Shown: positions 45,116 through 53,896 of the stretch, in pieces
Layout: each line of letters begins with the position of its first letter
How positions within the stretch are numbered: the first letter of the stretch is position 1
NCBI GenBank assembly: GCA_040754425.1
Contig: JBFMCR010000015.1
Location: forward strand, 90,246 to 154,245
Direction: 5' to 3'
Length of the DNA: 64,000 nucleotides
DNA from: UBA6918 sp040754425
GTDB lineage: Bacteria > Pseudomonadota > Gammaproteobacteria > Burkholderiales > Thiobacillaceae
The notes under the pieces: generated by a model
What the model was told of the DNA's origin: nothing
Database searches by the model: none
Seen by the model: only the letters and a program-made list of their open reading frames with translations
Translations under genes and position numbers: made by a program

Positions 45116-47449
45116 ATGTTCTCGCAACGATGGCACTACGCCTTGGCTTTTGTATTGGGACTGGGCGTGGTGGGCGCTGCACTGGCGGGACTCGCCGCCG
45201 CCCTGGTATACCCCAACCTGCCTTCTCTCGACAGCCTCACGGATTACCGCCCCAAGCTCCCGCTGCGCATCTATTCCAGCGATGGCGCCCTGCTGGCCGA
45301 ATTCGGCGAAGAACGCCGCGCCTTCATGCCGATCGGGCGGGTACCCAAGCTCATGCAGCAGGCCATCATTGCCGCGGAAGACGAGCGCTTCTATGAACAC
45401 GGCGGCGTGGACACGCTGGGTGTGCTGCGTGCAGCCGGCGCCAACCTGCTTTCAGGCGGCGCCTCGCAGGGTGCCAGCACCATCACCATGCAGGTGGCGC
45501 GCAACTTCTTCCTCACGCGCGAACGCACGCTTACGCGCAAGTTTTCCGAGGCGCTGCTCGCCATCAAGATCGAACACAACCTGCCCAAGGACAAGATTCT
45601 CGAGCTCTATATCAACCAGATCTACCTGGGGCAGCGGGCCTATGGATTCGAAGCGGCCGCACGCACCTATTTCGGCAAGAGCCTGGGCGAACTGAGCGTG
45701 GCCGAGACTGCCATGCTGGCCGGCCTGCCCAAGGGCCCGTCACTGTACAACCCGGTCGTCAATCCGCTGCGCGCCACGGCGCGCCAGCGCTACGTGCTGG
45801 GGCGCATGAAGAAACTCAATTTCATCGACGAGAATGCCTACCAGCAGGCATTGAAGGAAAAGATCGTGGTGCGGCGCGAGCGCAGAATCGTCGACGTGCC
45901 GGCCGACTACGCCGCCGAAATGGTCAGGCTTGCCCTGGTGCAGCAGTACGGAGAAGAAACCCTGTACAACTCCGGTTACAAGGTGGTCACCACCCTCCGC
46001 CGCGACCAGCAGCAGGCCGCAAACGAGGCGCTGTGGCGAGGCGTGCTCGACTATGACGAGCGCCACGGCTACCGCGGCCCGGAAAAGACCCTGCGCCTGC
46101 CCCCAGCCGGCAAGACCCGTGAGGAATTCATCCGCGACACCTTGCGCGGCATCGAGCCCGTCAACGGTCTCGTTCCGGCCATCGTGACGGCAGCCTCGCC
46201 CAAGCTGGCCAGCGCCGTCCTGCCTGACGGCAGGCGCGTGGACATGTCGGGGGCCTCTCTCAGGCTCGCCGCAGCCTGGTTGGACCCCAAGGCCAAATCC
46301 GGCAAGCGCATCTACCCCGGCGCGCTCATCCGAGTACGCCAGAACTCCGACCGCAGCTGGAAAATCAGCCAGCTGCCGCAAATCGAGGCGGCGCTCATCG
46401 CCCTCGATCCGCACAGCGGCGCCATCACTGCGCTCGTGGGCGGTTTCGACTTCGCCCGCAACAAGTTCAACCACGTTACCCAGGCCTGGCGTCAGCCCGG
46501 TTCGAGCTTCAAGCCGTTCATCTATTCCGCCGCGCTGGAAAAGGGTTATACCCCGGCAAGCGTCATCGACGACGCCCCCCTGTCGCTGACGGCGGAAGAA
46601 GCAGGCGGCACCCCCTGGGAGCCGCAAAACTATGACGGCACCTTTTCCGGCCCGGTGCGCATGCGCACCGCGCTGACCAAGTCGCTCAACCTGGTTTCCA
46701 TCCGCATACTCGAAAGCATCGGCCCCGAATACGCACGCGATTACGTGCAGCGCTTCGGCTTCGACCCCTCGCGCCACCCGCCCTACCTGACCATGGCCCT
46801 GGGCGCGGGCTCCGTCACACCCCTGCAACTGGCGGCAGCCTACGCGGTGTTCGCCAATACAGGCTACCGCGTCGCCCCCTATCTGATCGACAAGGTGTAC
46901 GACAACAGCGGCAAACTGCTGATGCAAAGCCGGCCGCAAACCGTCGAAGCCGGTGCGCCGCGAGTGCTGGACGCGCGCAATGCCTTCCTCATGACCAGCA
47001 TGATGCAGGACGTGGCCAGGCGCGGTACGGCCGCGCGCGTAAGCCAGCTCGGCAGGGCCGATCTCGCCGGCAAGACCGGCACCACCAATGATCAGCGTGA
47101 CGGCTGGTTCGCCGGCTTCAATCCCGATCTGGTGGCCGTGTCCTGGATCGGCTTCGATCACCCCAAATCCCTGGGCCCCGGCGAAACCGGCGCCGCCGCG
47201 GCCCTGCCCATCTGGATCGACTTCATGAGACAGACCCTCGCGAAAATGCCGCAAAAGCCGTTTACCCCGCCGGAGGGCATCGTCGCCGCCACCATCGACC
47301 CCGAAAGCGGAGACTTATTGCCGGAAGGATCGGAAGGCGGCATCATCGAATATTTCTACGAAGAAAATCTGCCAAAGCCGCACGATCCCTTCCAGGACCT
47401 GTTCCAGCTTTTCAGCGACACCGCCGAGACAGTCGATGAAAACCAGTGA
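45116..47449 (+). CDS. mrcA: penicillin-binding protein 1A, bifunctional glycosyltransferase/transpeptidase
   Basis: A 777-residue class A PBP with an N-terminal anchor (ALAFVLGLGVVGAALAGLAAALV). The GT51 domain has EDERFYEHGGVD and GASTITMQVARNFFL, and an OB-like insert precedes the transpeptidase. Transpeptidase motifs are SxxK in GSSFKPF, SxN in SLN, and KTG in AGKTGTTNDQ. It makes and crosslinks peptidoglycan. The start at 45116 follows from the anchor; the frame opens further back only by chance. Divergence from pilM is the usual order. It overlaps the next gene by 14 bp. Confidence 0.95.
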   Translation: MFSQRWHYALAFVLGLGVVGAALAGLAAALVYPNLPSLDSLTDYRPKLPLRIYSSDGALLAEFGEERRAFMPIGRVPKLMQQAIIAAEDERFYEHGGVDTLGVLRAAGANLLSGGASQGASTITMQVARNFFLTRERTLTRKFSEALLAIKIEHNLPKDKILELYINQIYLGQRAYGFEAAARTYFGKSLGELSVAETAMLAGLPKGPSLYNPVVNPLRATARQRYVLGRMKKLNFIDENAYQQALKEKIVVRRERRIVDVPADYAAEMVRLALVQQYGEETLYNSGYKVVTTLRRDQQQAANEALWRGVLDYDERHGYRGPEKTLRLPPAGKTREEFIRDTLRGIEPVNGLVPAIVTAASPKLASAVLPDGRRVDMSGASLRLAAAWLDPKAKSGKRIYPGALIRVRQNSDRSWKISQLPQIEAALIALDPHSGAITALVGGFDFARNKFNHVTQAWRQPGSSFKPFIYSAALEKGYTPASVIDDAPLSLTAEEAGGTPWEPQNYDGTFSGPVRMRTALTKSLNLVSIRILESIGPEYARDYVQRFGFDPSRHPPYLTMALGAGSVTPLQLAAAYAVFANTGYRVAPYLIDKVYDNSGKLLMQSRPQTVEAGAPRVLDARNAFLMTSMMQDVARRGTAARVSQLGRADLAGKTGTTNDQRDGWFAGFNPDLVAVSWIGFDHPKSLGPGETGAAAALPIWIDFMRQTLAKMPQKPFTPPEGIVAATIDPESGDLLPEGSEGGIIEYFYEENLPKPHDPFQDLFQLFSDTAETVDENQ

Positions 47450-48011
47450 CACACGCCGCCGCATCGCCCATGAGGCCGCCAGGATGCTGGCAGAGGACGG
47501 CGGCATGGATTACGGCTTCGCCAAGCGCAAGGCCGCGCGCCAACTGGGCATGTCCGACAGCCGGCAGCTACCGGACAACCGTGAAATCGAAGAAGCCCTG
47601 CGCAGCTACCAGGCGCTTTACCAGGGTCAGGAGCAGCCGGACCGCCTTTCCATGCTGCGCCAGGTGGCGGTGAAGTACATGGAACTGCTGCGGGATTTCG
47701 ATCCGCACCTGACCGGCTCGGTGCTGAATGGCACGGCCGGCCGGCACTCCGATGTGAACCTGCAGTTGTTCACCGACAACGACAAGGAATTGGAGTTTTT
47801 CCTGATGAACCGCAAGATCGCCTATCGCCGCGGCGAAATCCGGGCCGAGGGCATGAACTGCCCGCATTATTCGCTGGACGATGCGCATGCCGCAGTGGAG
47901 TTGACCGTCTACCCCGCCACCGAGCTGCGCAACATGCGCCGCCTGCAACCCGATGGCAGCCTGCGCCGCGCAAGACTCGAACAGGTGCGCGCCCTGTTGC
48001 AGGGCTGCTGA
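47436..48011 (+). CDS. nucleotidyltransferase-like protein of unknown function
   Basis: A 191-residue protein with an N-terminal helical domain (RRRIAHEAARMLAEDGGMDYGFAKRK) and a central GSVLNGTAGRHSDVNLQLF segment (near 94-112). The latter resembles the polymerase-beta nucleotidyltransferase G-S-(x)n-S-D-x-D motif, but the second acidic position is Asn, so catalysis is doubtful. The family is found in betaproteobacteria next to PBP1A or hemB genes. Overlap with mrcA implies co-transcription. No function is assigned. Confidence 0.75.
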   Translation: MKTSDTRRRIAHEAARMLAEDGGMDYGFAKRKAARQLGMSDSRQLPDNREIEEALRSYQALYQGQEQPDRLSMLRQVAVKYMELLRDFDPHLTGSVLNGTAGRHSDVNLQLFTDNDKELEFFLMNRKIAYRRGEIRAEGMNCPHYSLDDAHAAVELTVYPATELRNMRRLQPDGSLRRARLEQVRALLQGC

Positions 48012-48014
48012 GCC

Positions 48015-49022
48015 CTACTTGCCCGCGAGACGGCGCCCCACGTCGAGCGCGAAATATGTCAGGATGCCGTCGGCACCGGCGCGCTTGAAGCCGAGCAGCG
48101 CTTCCATCACGCAGGCTTCCTCGTTGATCCAGCCGTTCATCCCGGCGGCTTTCAGCATGGCGTATTCGCCGCTCACCTGGTAGGCATAGGTGGGCGCGCC
48201 GTAGGCGTCCTTCACCCTGCGCACGATGTCGAGATAGGGCATACCCGGCTTGACCATGACCATGTCCGCGCCTTCCTGCAGGTCCATGCCGACCTCCCAC
48301 AGTGCCTCGTCGGAATTGGCAGGGTCCATCTGGTAGGTGTACTTGTCGCCCGCGCCCAGATTGGCGGCGGAGCCCACGGCATCTCGAAACGGGCCGTAAT
48401 AGCTGGAAGCATACTTGGCGGCATAGGCCAGTATGCGGGTGTGGATGTAGCCGCCGGCATCGAGCGCAGCGCGCACCGCGCCGATGCGGCCATCCATCAT
48501 GTCGGAAGGCGCGACCACGTCGGCGCCTGCCTGCGCATGGCAGACCGCCTGCCTTTGCAGCACGGCTACCGTTTCGTCGTTCAGTACATAGCCGGCCTCG
48601 TCGATGAGTCCATCCTGGCCATGAACGGTATACGGATCGAGCGCCACGTCGGTAATCACGCCCAGTTCGGGCACTGCCTTTTTCAAGGCCGCCACAGCGC
48701 GCGGCACCAGTCCGTCGGGATTGAAAGCCTCTTCTGCGCCCGGGGATTTTTTTGCCGCATCGATCACCGGAAACAATGCGAGCGCGGGTATGCCCAATGC
48801 GGCGCACTCCTCGGCCACCGGCAACAGCAAATCCGGCGACAGTCTTTCCACGCCCGGCATGGAAGCCACGGCCTCACGCCGGTTGCGGCCGTCGAGGACG
48901 AACACGGGATAAATGAGATCCGCATTGGTGAGCACATGCTCACGCATCAGGCGGCGGGAAAAATCATCATGCCGCATGCGGCGCATGCGGCGGGAGGGGA
49001 AGGCTCCAAAGGGCAGGCTCAC
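48015..49022 (-). CDS. hemB: delta-aminolevulinic acid dehydratase (porphobilinogen synthase)
   Basis: A 335-residue enzyme condensing two 5-aminolevulinates to porphobilinogen for heme. The two active-site lysines are in YAAKYASSYYGPFRDA and MVMVKPGMPYLD. The metal region reads DVALDPYTVHGQDG, without the zinc cysteines, so it belongs to the Mg2+-dependent class as in Pseudomonas. It converges closely (3 bp) on the nucleotidyltransferase-like gene. Confidence 0.97.
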   Translation of the reverse strand: MSLPFGAFPSRRMRRMRHDDFSRRLMREHVLTNADLIYPVFVLDGRNRREAVASMPGVERLSPDLLLPVAEECAALGIPALALFPVIDAAKKSPGAEEAFNPDGLVPRAVAALKKAVPELGVITDVALDPYTVHGQDGLIDEAGYVLNDETVAVLQRQAVCHAQAGADVVAPSDMMDGRIGAVRAALDAGGYIHTRILAYAAKYASSYYGPFRDAVGSAANLGAGDKYTYQMDPANSDEALWEVGMDLQEGADMVMVKPGMPYLDIVRRVKDAYGAPTYAYQVSGEYAMLKAAGMNGWINEEACVMEALLGFKRAGADGILTYFALDVGRRLAGK

Positions 49023-49043
49023 AAAAATCTCCTGAAATTTTCC

Positions 49044-49070
49044 GGAACTATTTTACGCCCGTGCGTTCTA
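49044..49070 (+). promoter_or_regulatory. RpoE (sigma-E)-like promoter of the candidate sRNA
   Basis: GGAACT at 49044-49049 and TCTA at 49067-49070 are 17 bp apart, matching the RpoE consensus (GGAACTT, 16-17 bp, TCnnA). The predicted start is near 49077. Confidence 0.55.
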
Positions 49071-49076
49071 TGTCAG

Positions 49077-49175
49077 CAGATAGCGTTGCTGTCTCCCGCT
49101 TCTCCTCCCTGAGCGGGGACCTTCGGCAAAGAAGGTCTTTGGCCCCGACCCAACCCCTTGGTCGGGGTTTTTTAT
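49077..49175 (+). ncRNA. candidate trans-acting sRNA with CUCCUCCC loop
   Basis: A roughly 100-nt stretch on the plus strand between two minus-strand genes, with no coding capacity. It contains three successive hairpins: CCCGCT/AGCGGG (49095-49117) with an 11-nt loop TCTCCTCCCTG; GACCTTC/GAAGGTC (49118-49137) with loop GGCAAA; and an intrinsic terminator (49143-49175). The loop is complementary to Shine-Dalgarno sequences, as in the CcsR/cuckoo RNAs of alphaproteobacteria and the NmsR RNAs of Neisseria. An RpoE-like promoter precedes it. Because no plus-strand gene lies upstream, the terminator has no other owner. Expression is not shown; this is a structural prediction. Confidence 0.65.
49143..49175 (+). 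terminator. rho-independent terminator of the candidate sRNA
   Basis: CCCCGACC/GGTCGGGG, an 8-bp stem with a 9-base loop, followed by TTTTTTATTT. On the minus strand there is no T-run after the stem, so it serves plus-strand transcription. Confidence 0.85.
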
Positions 49176-49190
49176 TTGCGGCACACCGGC

Positions 49191-49811
49191 TCAGCCCGGA
49201 ACGGGAACACCCGCTTCTGCGCTTTCGTCGCCGAGCCAGCCGGTGATCACGGCTTCCGCCTCTTCCACCCCCTGTTTGGCAAGGCTGGAAAACAACTGCA
49301 CACTGACCCGGGGATAGGCTTTGAGCGCCGCCCTCACTTCCAGCAGGGTTTTACCCGCCGCGCCGCGCGACAGCTTGTCCGCCTTGGTGAGCAGGATGTG
49401 CACCGGCAGCCCGCGCGGCGCAAACCAGTCCAGCATGCGGCGGTCCAGCGGCGTGAGCGGATGGCGCACGTCCATGATCAGCACCAAGCCGGCCAGCGCC
49501 GCACGATGCTGAAGATAAGCCGACAGCACTCCCTCCCAGCGCGCACGAATTTCCGGCGGCACCTTGGCATAGCCGTAGCCGGGCAGATCGACGATGAACT
49601 TTCCCTCGCCGACGGCAAAAAAATTGATGAGCTGGGTGCGGCCCGGCGTCTTGGACACGAATGCCAGCCGGTTATGCCGCGCCAAGGCGTTGATGGCGCT
49701 GGATTTTCCAGCATTGGAACGTCCCGCGAAAGCCACTTCGCGCAGACTGTCGGGCAGTTGCGCCAATGTCGCGGCGGAGGCGGCATAAACCGCCCGATTA
49801 AAGAGAGTCAT
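49191..49811 (-). CDS. engB: ribosome-biogenesis GTPase EngB (YsxC/YihA)
   Basis: A 206-residue TRAFAC GTPase needed for large-subunit assembly. G1 is AGRSNAGKSSAIN, the switch region KTPGRTQLINFF, G3 DLPGYGYAK, and G4 LTKADK. It is divergent from cytochrome c4, the common order in betaproteobacteria. Confidence 0.95.
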   Translation of the reverse strand: MTLFNRAVYAASAATLAQLPDSLREVAFAGRSNAGKSSAINALARHNRLAFVSKTPGRTQLINFFAVGEGKFIVDLPGYGYAKVPPEIRARWEGVLSAYLQHRAALAGLVLIMDVRHPLTPLDRRMLDWFAPRGLPVHILLTKADKLSRGAAGKTLLEVRAALKAYPRVSVQLFSSLAKQGVEEAEAVITGWLGDESAEAGVPVPG

Positions 49812-49889
49812 TGGCAGCCATATTCAAATTCGCTAAAATTTCGTGATTTTACGCGTTTGCGCTTACCCACGTCTCCCAAGGAGTTTTGG

Positions 49890-50507
49890 ATGAACACCCG
49901 ACTGGCAATGTTTTTCGCCGCCACCCTGTCCGTTTCGGCCGTTGCCGCCGAGCCCGCCGCGAAAGGCGATCCAAAGGCCGCCGCCGCCATCGTCACCCAG
50001 GTTTGCGCAGCCTGCCACACCGCGGACGGCAACAGCGTCACCCCCGCCAACCCGGTGCTGGCCGGCCAGGGCGCAGAGTACCTCCACAAACAGCTCATGG
50101 ATATCAAGTCCGGCGACCGCAAGAGCCCGGTGATGTCCGGCATCGTCGCCAAACTGTCGCCCGCCGACATGAAGAACCTTGCCGCCTACTTCAGCGAGAA
50201 ACAAGCCAAGGGCCGCACTTCCAGGAACCTGGAGAAGGCGCTGCTGGGCCAGAAAATCTATCGCGGCGGCGTGCAGGGCTCGGGCGTGCCGGCCTGCGCT
50301 TCCTGCCACGGCGCCAACGGACAGGGCATTCCCGTGCAGTTCCCGCGCCTGGCCGGCCAGCATGCCACCTACATCCTGGATCAACTGAACAAGTTCCGTT
50401 CGGGCGACCGCGCCAACGATGCCGGCAAGATGATGCGCGTGATCGCAGCAAAGATGACGCCTCAGGAGATGGACGCCGTTGCCCAATACATCGAGGGCTT
50501 GCGGTAA
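49890..50507 (+). CDS. di-heme cytochrome c4
   Basis: A 205-residue periplasmic protein: a signal peptide (MFFAATLSVSAVAA) then two homologous class I cytochrome c domains, each with one heme site (CAACH near 42, CASCH near 137) and distal methionines in SPVMSGI and GKMMRVI. Cytochrome c4 passes electrons to terminal oxidases such as cbb3. AAGGAG precedes the ATG. The system II maturation genes resB and ccsA follow and would attach its hemes. Confidence 0.95.
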   Translation: MNTRLAMFFAATLSVSAVAAEPAAKGDPKAAAAIVTQVCAACHTADGNSVTPANPVLAGQGAEYLHKQLMDIKSGDRKSPVMSGIVAKLSPADMKNLAAYFSEKQAKGRTSRNLEKALLGQKIYRGGVQGSGVPACASCHGANGQGIPVQFPRLAGQHATYILDQLNKFRSGDRANDAGKMMRVIAAKMTPQEMDAVAQYIEGLR

Positions 50508-50553
50508 TATTGACGGCCTGATCAGTCAATCCAATAAATACAATCCAATAAAC

Positions 50554-50582
50554 AAAGGGTGGCCCAGGTCACCCTTTTTTAT
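50554..50582 (+). terminator. terminator of cytochrome c4
   Basis: AAAGGGTG/CACCCTTT around an 8-base loop with a T-run, 46 bp after the stop and 16 bp before resB. Confidence 0.8.
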
Positions 50583-50598
50583 TTACATCGGTATCGAC

Positions 50599-52596
50599 AT
50601 GCGCGCGGACGAACCCTTCGGCAAGGCCTTGTATGAGCTTTTCAGCTCCATGCGCTTTGCCATCACCCTGCTGACCCTGCTGGCCATCGCTTCCGTCATC
50701 GGCACCGTGCTGAAGCAGGCCGAGCCCTACAACAACTACATCATCCAGTTCGGGCCCTACTGGTTCGAGGTCTTCCGCCTGCTGGGCCTGTACGACGTCT
50801 ACCACGCCGGCTGGTTTCTGGTGATTCTCACCTTCCTCGTCGCCTCCACCAGCCTGTGCATTTTCCGCAATGCGCCCGGCATGGTGAAGGAAATGAAGAA
50901 TTTCCGCGAGCACGTCACCGAGCAGTCTCTCGCCGCCTTCTCCCACAAGCGCCTGGTCGAGCACCGGCAGGAGGTGCAGGCGCTGGCAGACAAGGCTGCG
51001 GCCTATCTCGCCGGCCAGGGGTTTCGCAGCAAGCTCGTCCCGCGCGAGGACGGCGTGCTGGTGGCGGCCAGACGCGGCGCGGCGAGCCGCCTGGGCTACC
51101 TGCTCGCGCATTCGGCCATCGTGCTCATCTGCATCGGCGGACTGATGGACGGCAATCTGGTGTTCAAGGCCCAGCAGCTCCTGGGCATGAAGAAAATCGA
51201 GACCCGCGACATTCCGCAAAGCCAGGTGCCAAAGATCAGCCGCCTGAGCCCGGACAACCTTTCTTTCCGCGGCAGCGTGCAGATTCCGGAAGGCGGCACC
51301 GCGGACGTGGTGTTTCTCAACGTCGCCGACGGCTATCTGGTGCAGGAACTGCCTTTTGCCGTGCATCTGAAGAAATTCCGCATCGAGCATTACTCCACCG
51401 GGCAGCCCAAGCTGTTCGAGAGCGACATCGTGCTGCTGGACCGCCAGGGCAACAAGATCCGCGAGGCCACCATCGCCGTCAACAAGCCGCTGATCCACGA
51501 CGGCGTGGCGATCTACCAGGCCAGCTTCGGCGACGGCGGCAGCAGGCTCAACATCCGCGGCTGGAACCTGTTTTCGCCCACCGTCGAGACTTTCGAAGTG
51601 CAAGGCGCCGTCCACGACTCGACCCGCCTCTTTGGCGGCACCGAGGAATACCAGCTCGAATTCACCGACTTTCGTCTGTTCAACATCGAGAACCTCGGCG
51701 GCGAAGCGCCCAAACAGAATGCCATGAGCGTGAAAAGCGACACCAAGTCGCTGCACAACGTCGGCCCCAGCTACCAGGTAAAGGTGCGCAACCCGCGCGG
51801 CGAGGCCACCGAATACCACAACTACATGCTGCCGCTGACCCTGGACGGACGCATGTACCTGCTGTCCGGCGTGCGCGCCGCCCCGAACGAGCCCTTCCGC
51901 TACCTGCGCCTGCCGGTCGACGACAAGGGTAGTATCGACAGCTTCATGCGCCTGCGCGCCGCGCTCATGACACCAGCCTTGCGTGCGGAAGCCGCGACAC
52001 GCTTCGCCGCCGGCGCGCTGCCGGCCGGCGAACGCGGCGGCGACCTGCAGGCGCGCCTGCAGGCCAGCGCCGCCAACATCCTCAACCTGTTCGCACAGGG
52101 CGGCTACAATGCCCTGGGCCAGTTCATCGAGGCCAACATCCCGGAAAACGAACGGCAAAAGGCGACCGAAACCTTCCTGCGCATCCTCGAGCTTTCCGCC
52201 TTCGAAGCACTGAAGCTTGCCAATGTCCGAGCCGGCGAACTGCCGCCGGCGGCGACCGAGGCCAGCGGCTTTTTCATCCGCGACAGCCTTAACGCCTTCT
52301 CCGACCTCTTTTTCTACGGCGCACCGGTCTACCTGCAGTTGCAGTCCTTCGAGCAGATTCAGGCCTCCGGCCTGCAGATGACGCGCTCGCCCGGCAAGAA
52401 CCTGGTCTATTTCGGTTCCCTGCTGCTGGTGCTGGGCATTTTCGCCATGCTCTACGTCAGGGAACGCCGCGCGTGGATTCTCGTCAAACCCGGAGCCGCC
52501 CTGTTCGCTTATGCCACTCCTCGCAAAACGGTTGATTTCGAGCAGGAATTCGCCAAACATAGCCAGGCCATAGAGCAGCTGGCCAACAAGGAATAA
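50599..52596 (+). CDS. resB: cytochrome c biogenesis protein ResB (system II)
   Basis: A 665-residue inner-membrane protein with membrane segments near the N-terminus (MRFAITLLTLLAIASVIGTVL; HAGWFLVILTFLVASTSLCIF; LGYLLAHSAIVLICIGGLMDG), a large periplasmic domain and a last helix (LVYFGSLLLVLGIFAMLYV). With CcsA it forms the heme export and apocytochrome ligation complex. The betaproteobacterial form carries an extra insert in the periplasmic domain (about 450-580), which explains its length. The ATG at 50599 lies after the cytochrome terminator. Confidence 0.92.
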   Translation: MRADEPFGKALYELFSSMRFAITLLTLLAIASVIGTVLKQAEPYNNYIIQFGPYWFEVFRLLGLYDVYHAGWFLVILTFLVASTSLCIFRNAPGMVKEMKNFREHVTEQSLAAFSHKRLVEHRQEVQALADKAAAYLAGQGFRSKLVPREDGVLVAARRGAASRLGYLLAHSAIVLICIGGLMDGNLVFKAQQLLGMKKIETRDIPQSQVPKISRLSPDNLSFRGSVQIPEGGTADVVFLNVADGYLVQELPFAVHLKKFRIEHYSTGQPKLFESDIVLLDRQGNKIREATIAVNKPLIHDGVAIYQASFGDGGSRLNIRGWNLFSPTVETFEVQGAVHDSTRLFGGTEEYQLEFTDFRLFNIENLGGEAPKQNAMSVKSDTKSLHNVGPSYQVKVRNPRGEATEYHNYMLPLTLDGRMYLLSGVRAAPNEPFRYLRLPVDDKGSIDSFMRLRAALMTPALRAEAATRFAAGALPAGERGGDLQARLQASAANILNLFAQGGYNALGQFIEANIPENERQKATETFLRILELSAFEALKLANVRAGELPPAATEASGFFIRDSLNAFSDLFFYGAPVYLQLQSFEQIQASGLQMTRSPGKNLVYFGSLLLVLGIFAMLYVRERRAWILVKPGAALFAYATPRKTVDFEQEFAKHSQAIEQLANKE

Positions 52597-52598
52597 GC

Positions 52599-53738
52599 AT
52601 GGAACTCGCACTCAACGCCCCGCAACCGCTCTTGAAACGTCTGTCGGCTTTCGACTGGCTGTTCGCTCTCGCCCTCGCGCTCGGCGCAGGCTACGCGCTC
52701 GATCGCTACGGCGCCCACATGGACGGCTACGACAAGGGCGTGCTGGTCGCCGCCGTGCCGGTGCTGGCCTGGCTGGGCTGGACCTGGAAGCCGGTGCGCG
52801 CCTTCCTCGCGGTTTCCTTCGGCCTCGCACTGCTGGCGGTCTATTCCTATCAGGGCGATCTTGCGCGCATGGAAGAGGCTTTCTTCCTCAAGTTCCTGAT
52901 TTCCAGCCAGGCCGCCATCATGTGGATGTGCGCGCTGTACATGTTCGCCACCGTCGCCTACTGGATCGGCCTCCTGGCGCGCTCGCCCTTCGCCGGCAAG
53001 ACCGGCACGGCGCTGACCTGGAGCGCCGCCGCCATGGGACTCACCGGCCTTTTGGTGCGCTGGTACGAGTCCTACCTCATCAGCCCGGACGTCGGCCACA
53101 TCCCGGTTTCCAACCTGTACGAAGTCTTCGTGCTGTTCACCCTCATCACCGCGCTCCTGTACCTCTACTACGAAGGCCGCTACCGGCAGAAAAGCATGGG
53201 CGCCTTCGTGCTGCTCGTCATCAGCGCCGCCGTGGGCTTCATCCTGTGGTACACCTTCGATCGCCAGGCGCACGAGATACAGCCGCTGGTGCCGGCGTTG
53301 CAGTCCTGGTGGATGAAAATCCACGTGCCCGCCAATTTCATCGGCTACGGCGCCTTCTCCATCGCCGCCATGCTGGGCGTGGCCTGGCTCTTGGCCAACA
53401 AGGGCATCCTCGCCTCGCGGCTCCCGTCTTTGGAAGTGCTCGACGACGTGATGTACAAGGCCATCGCCATCGGCTTCGCCTTCTTCACCATCGCCACCAT
53501 CCTCGGCGCCATGTGGGCGGCGGAAGCCTGGGGCGGCTACTGGAGCTGGGACCCCAAGGAAACCTGGGCGCTCATCGTGTGGCTGAACTACGCCGCATGG
53601 CTGCACCTGCGCATGGTCAAGGGCCTGCGCGGCAAGGTGCTGGCGTGGTGGGCGGTGGTGGGCCTCTTGGTCACGTCCTTCGCCTTCCTCGGCGTCAACA
53701 TGTTCCTGTCCGGCCTGCATTCGTACGGCGAGCTTTGA
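52599..53738 (+). CDS. ccsA: cytochrome c biogenesis protein CcsA/ResC (system II)
   Basis: A 379-residue membrane protein with eight or so helices and the tryptophan-rich WWD heme-handling motif WGGYWSWDPKETWALIVWL (near 308-326). Conserved histidines flank it (HIPVSNLYEVF; HVPANFIGYG; final GLHSYGEL). It presents heme to ResB-bound apocytochromes. It starts 2 bp after resB. Confidence 0.94.
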   Translation: MELALNAPQPLLKRLSAFDWLFALALALGAGYALDRYGAHMDGYDKGVLVAAVPVLAWLGWTWKPVRAFLAVSFGLALLAVYSYQGDLARMEEAFFLKFLISSQAAIMWMCALYMFATVAYWIGLLARSPFAGKTGTALTWSAAAMGLTGLLVRWYESYLISPDVGHIPVSNLYEVFVLFTLITALLYLYYEGRYRQKSMGAFVLLVISAAVGFILWYTFDRQAHEIQPLVPALQSWWMKIHVPANFIGYGAFSIAAMLGVAWLLANKGILASRLPSLEVLDDVMYKAIAIGFAFFTIATILGAMWAAEAWGGYWSWDPKETWALIVWLNYAAWLHLRMVKGLRGKVLAWWAVVGLLVTSFAFLGVNMFLSGLHSYGEL

Positions 53739-53758
53739 GCCGCCCATGATCCCCCAAA

Positions 53759-53780
53759 CCCCGCACAGGCGGGGTTTTTT
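53759..53780 (+). terminator. terminator of resB-ccsA
   Basis: CCCCGC-ACAG-GCGGGG followed by six T residues. Confidence 0.9.
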
Positions 53781-53808
53781 ATCGGCCTGAAAAACAAATC
53801 CGCCTGAA

Positions 53809-53845
53809 TGGAATAAATCCCCTGGGCGCGGTGTTTACCCGGTGA
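53809..53845 (+). promoter_or_regulatory. possible ECF-type promoter of the lipoprotein-sigma-anti-sigma unit
   Basis: TGGAATAAATCC (53809-53820) resembles the GGAATAA -35 element seen before some autoregulated ECF operons; a -10 would fall around GTGTTTACC. The call is a guess from position and partial match. Confidence 0.3.
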
Positions 53846-53896
53846 AGGCAAGCTGGCTTGCATTCAACCCACCCCATTCAACTCCCAGGAGGATTT

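Noticed and set aside
50569..52611. 680-codon open frame antisense to resB
   Set aside because: Shadow of a GC-rich gene; Gly/His/Arg/Val-rich translation without motifs.
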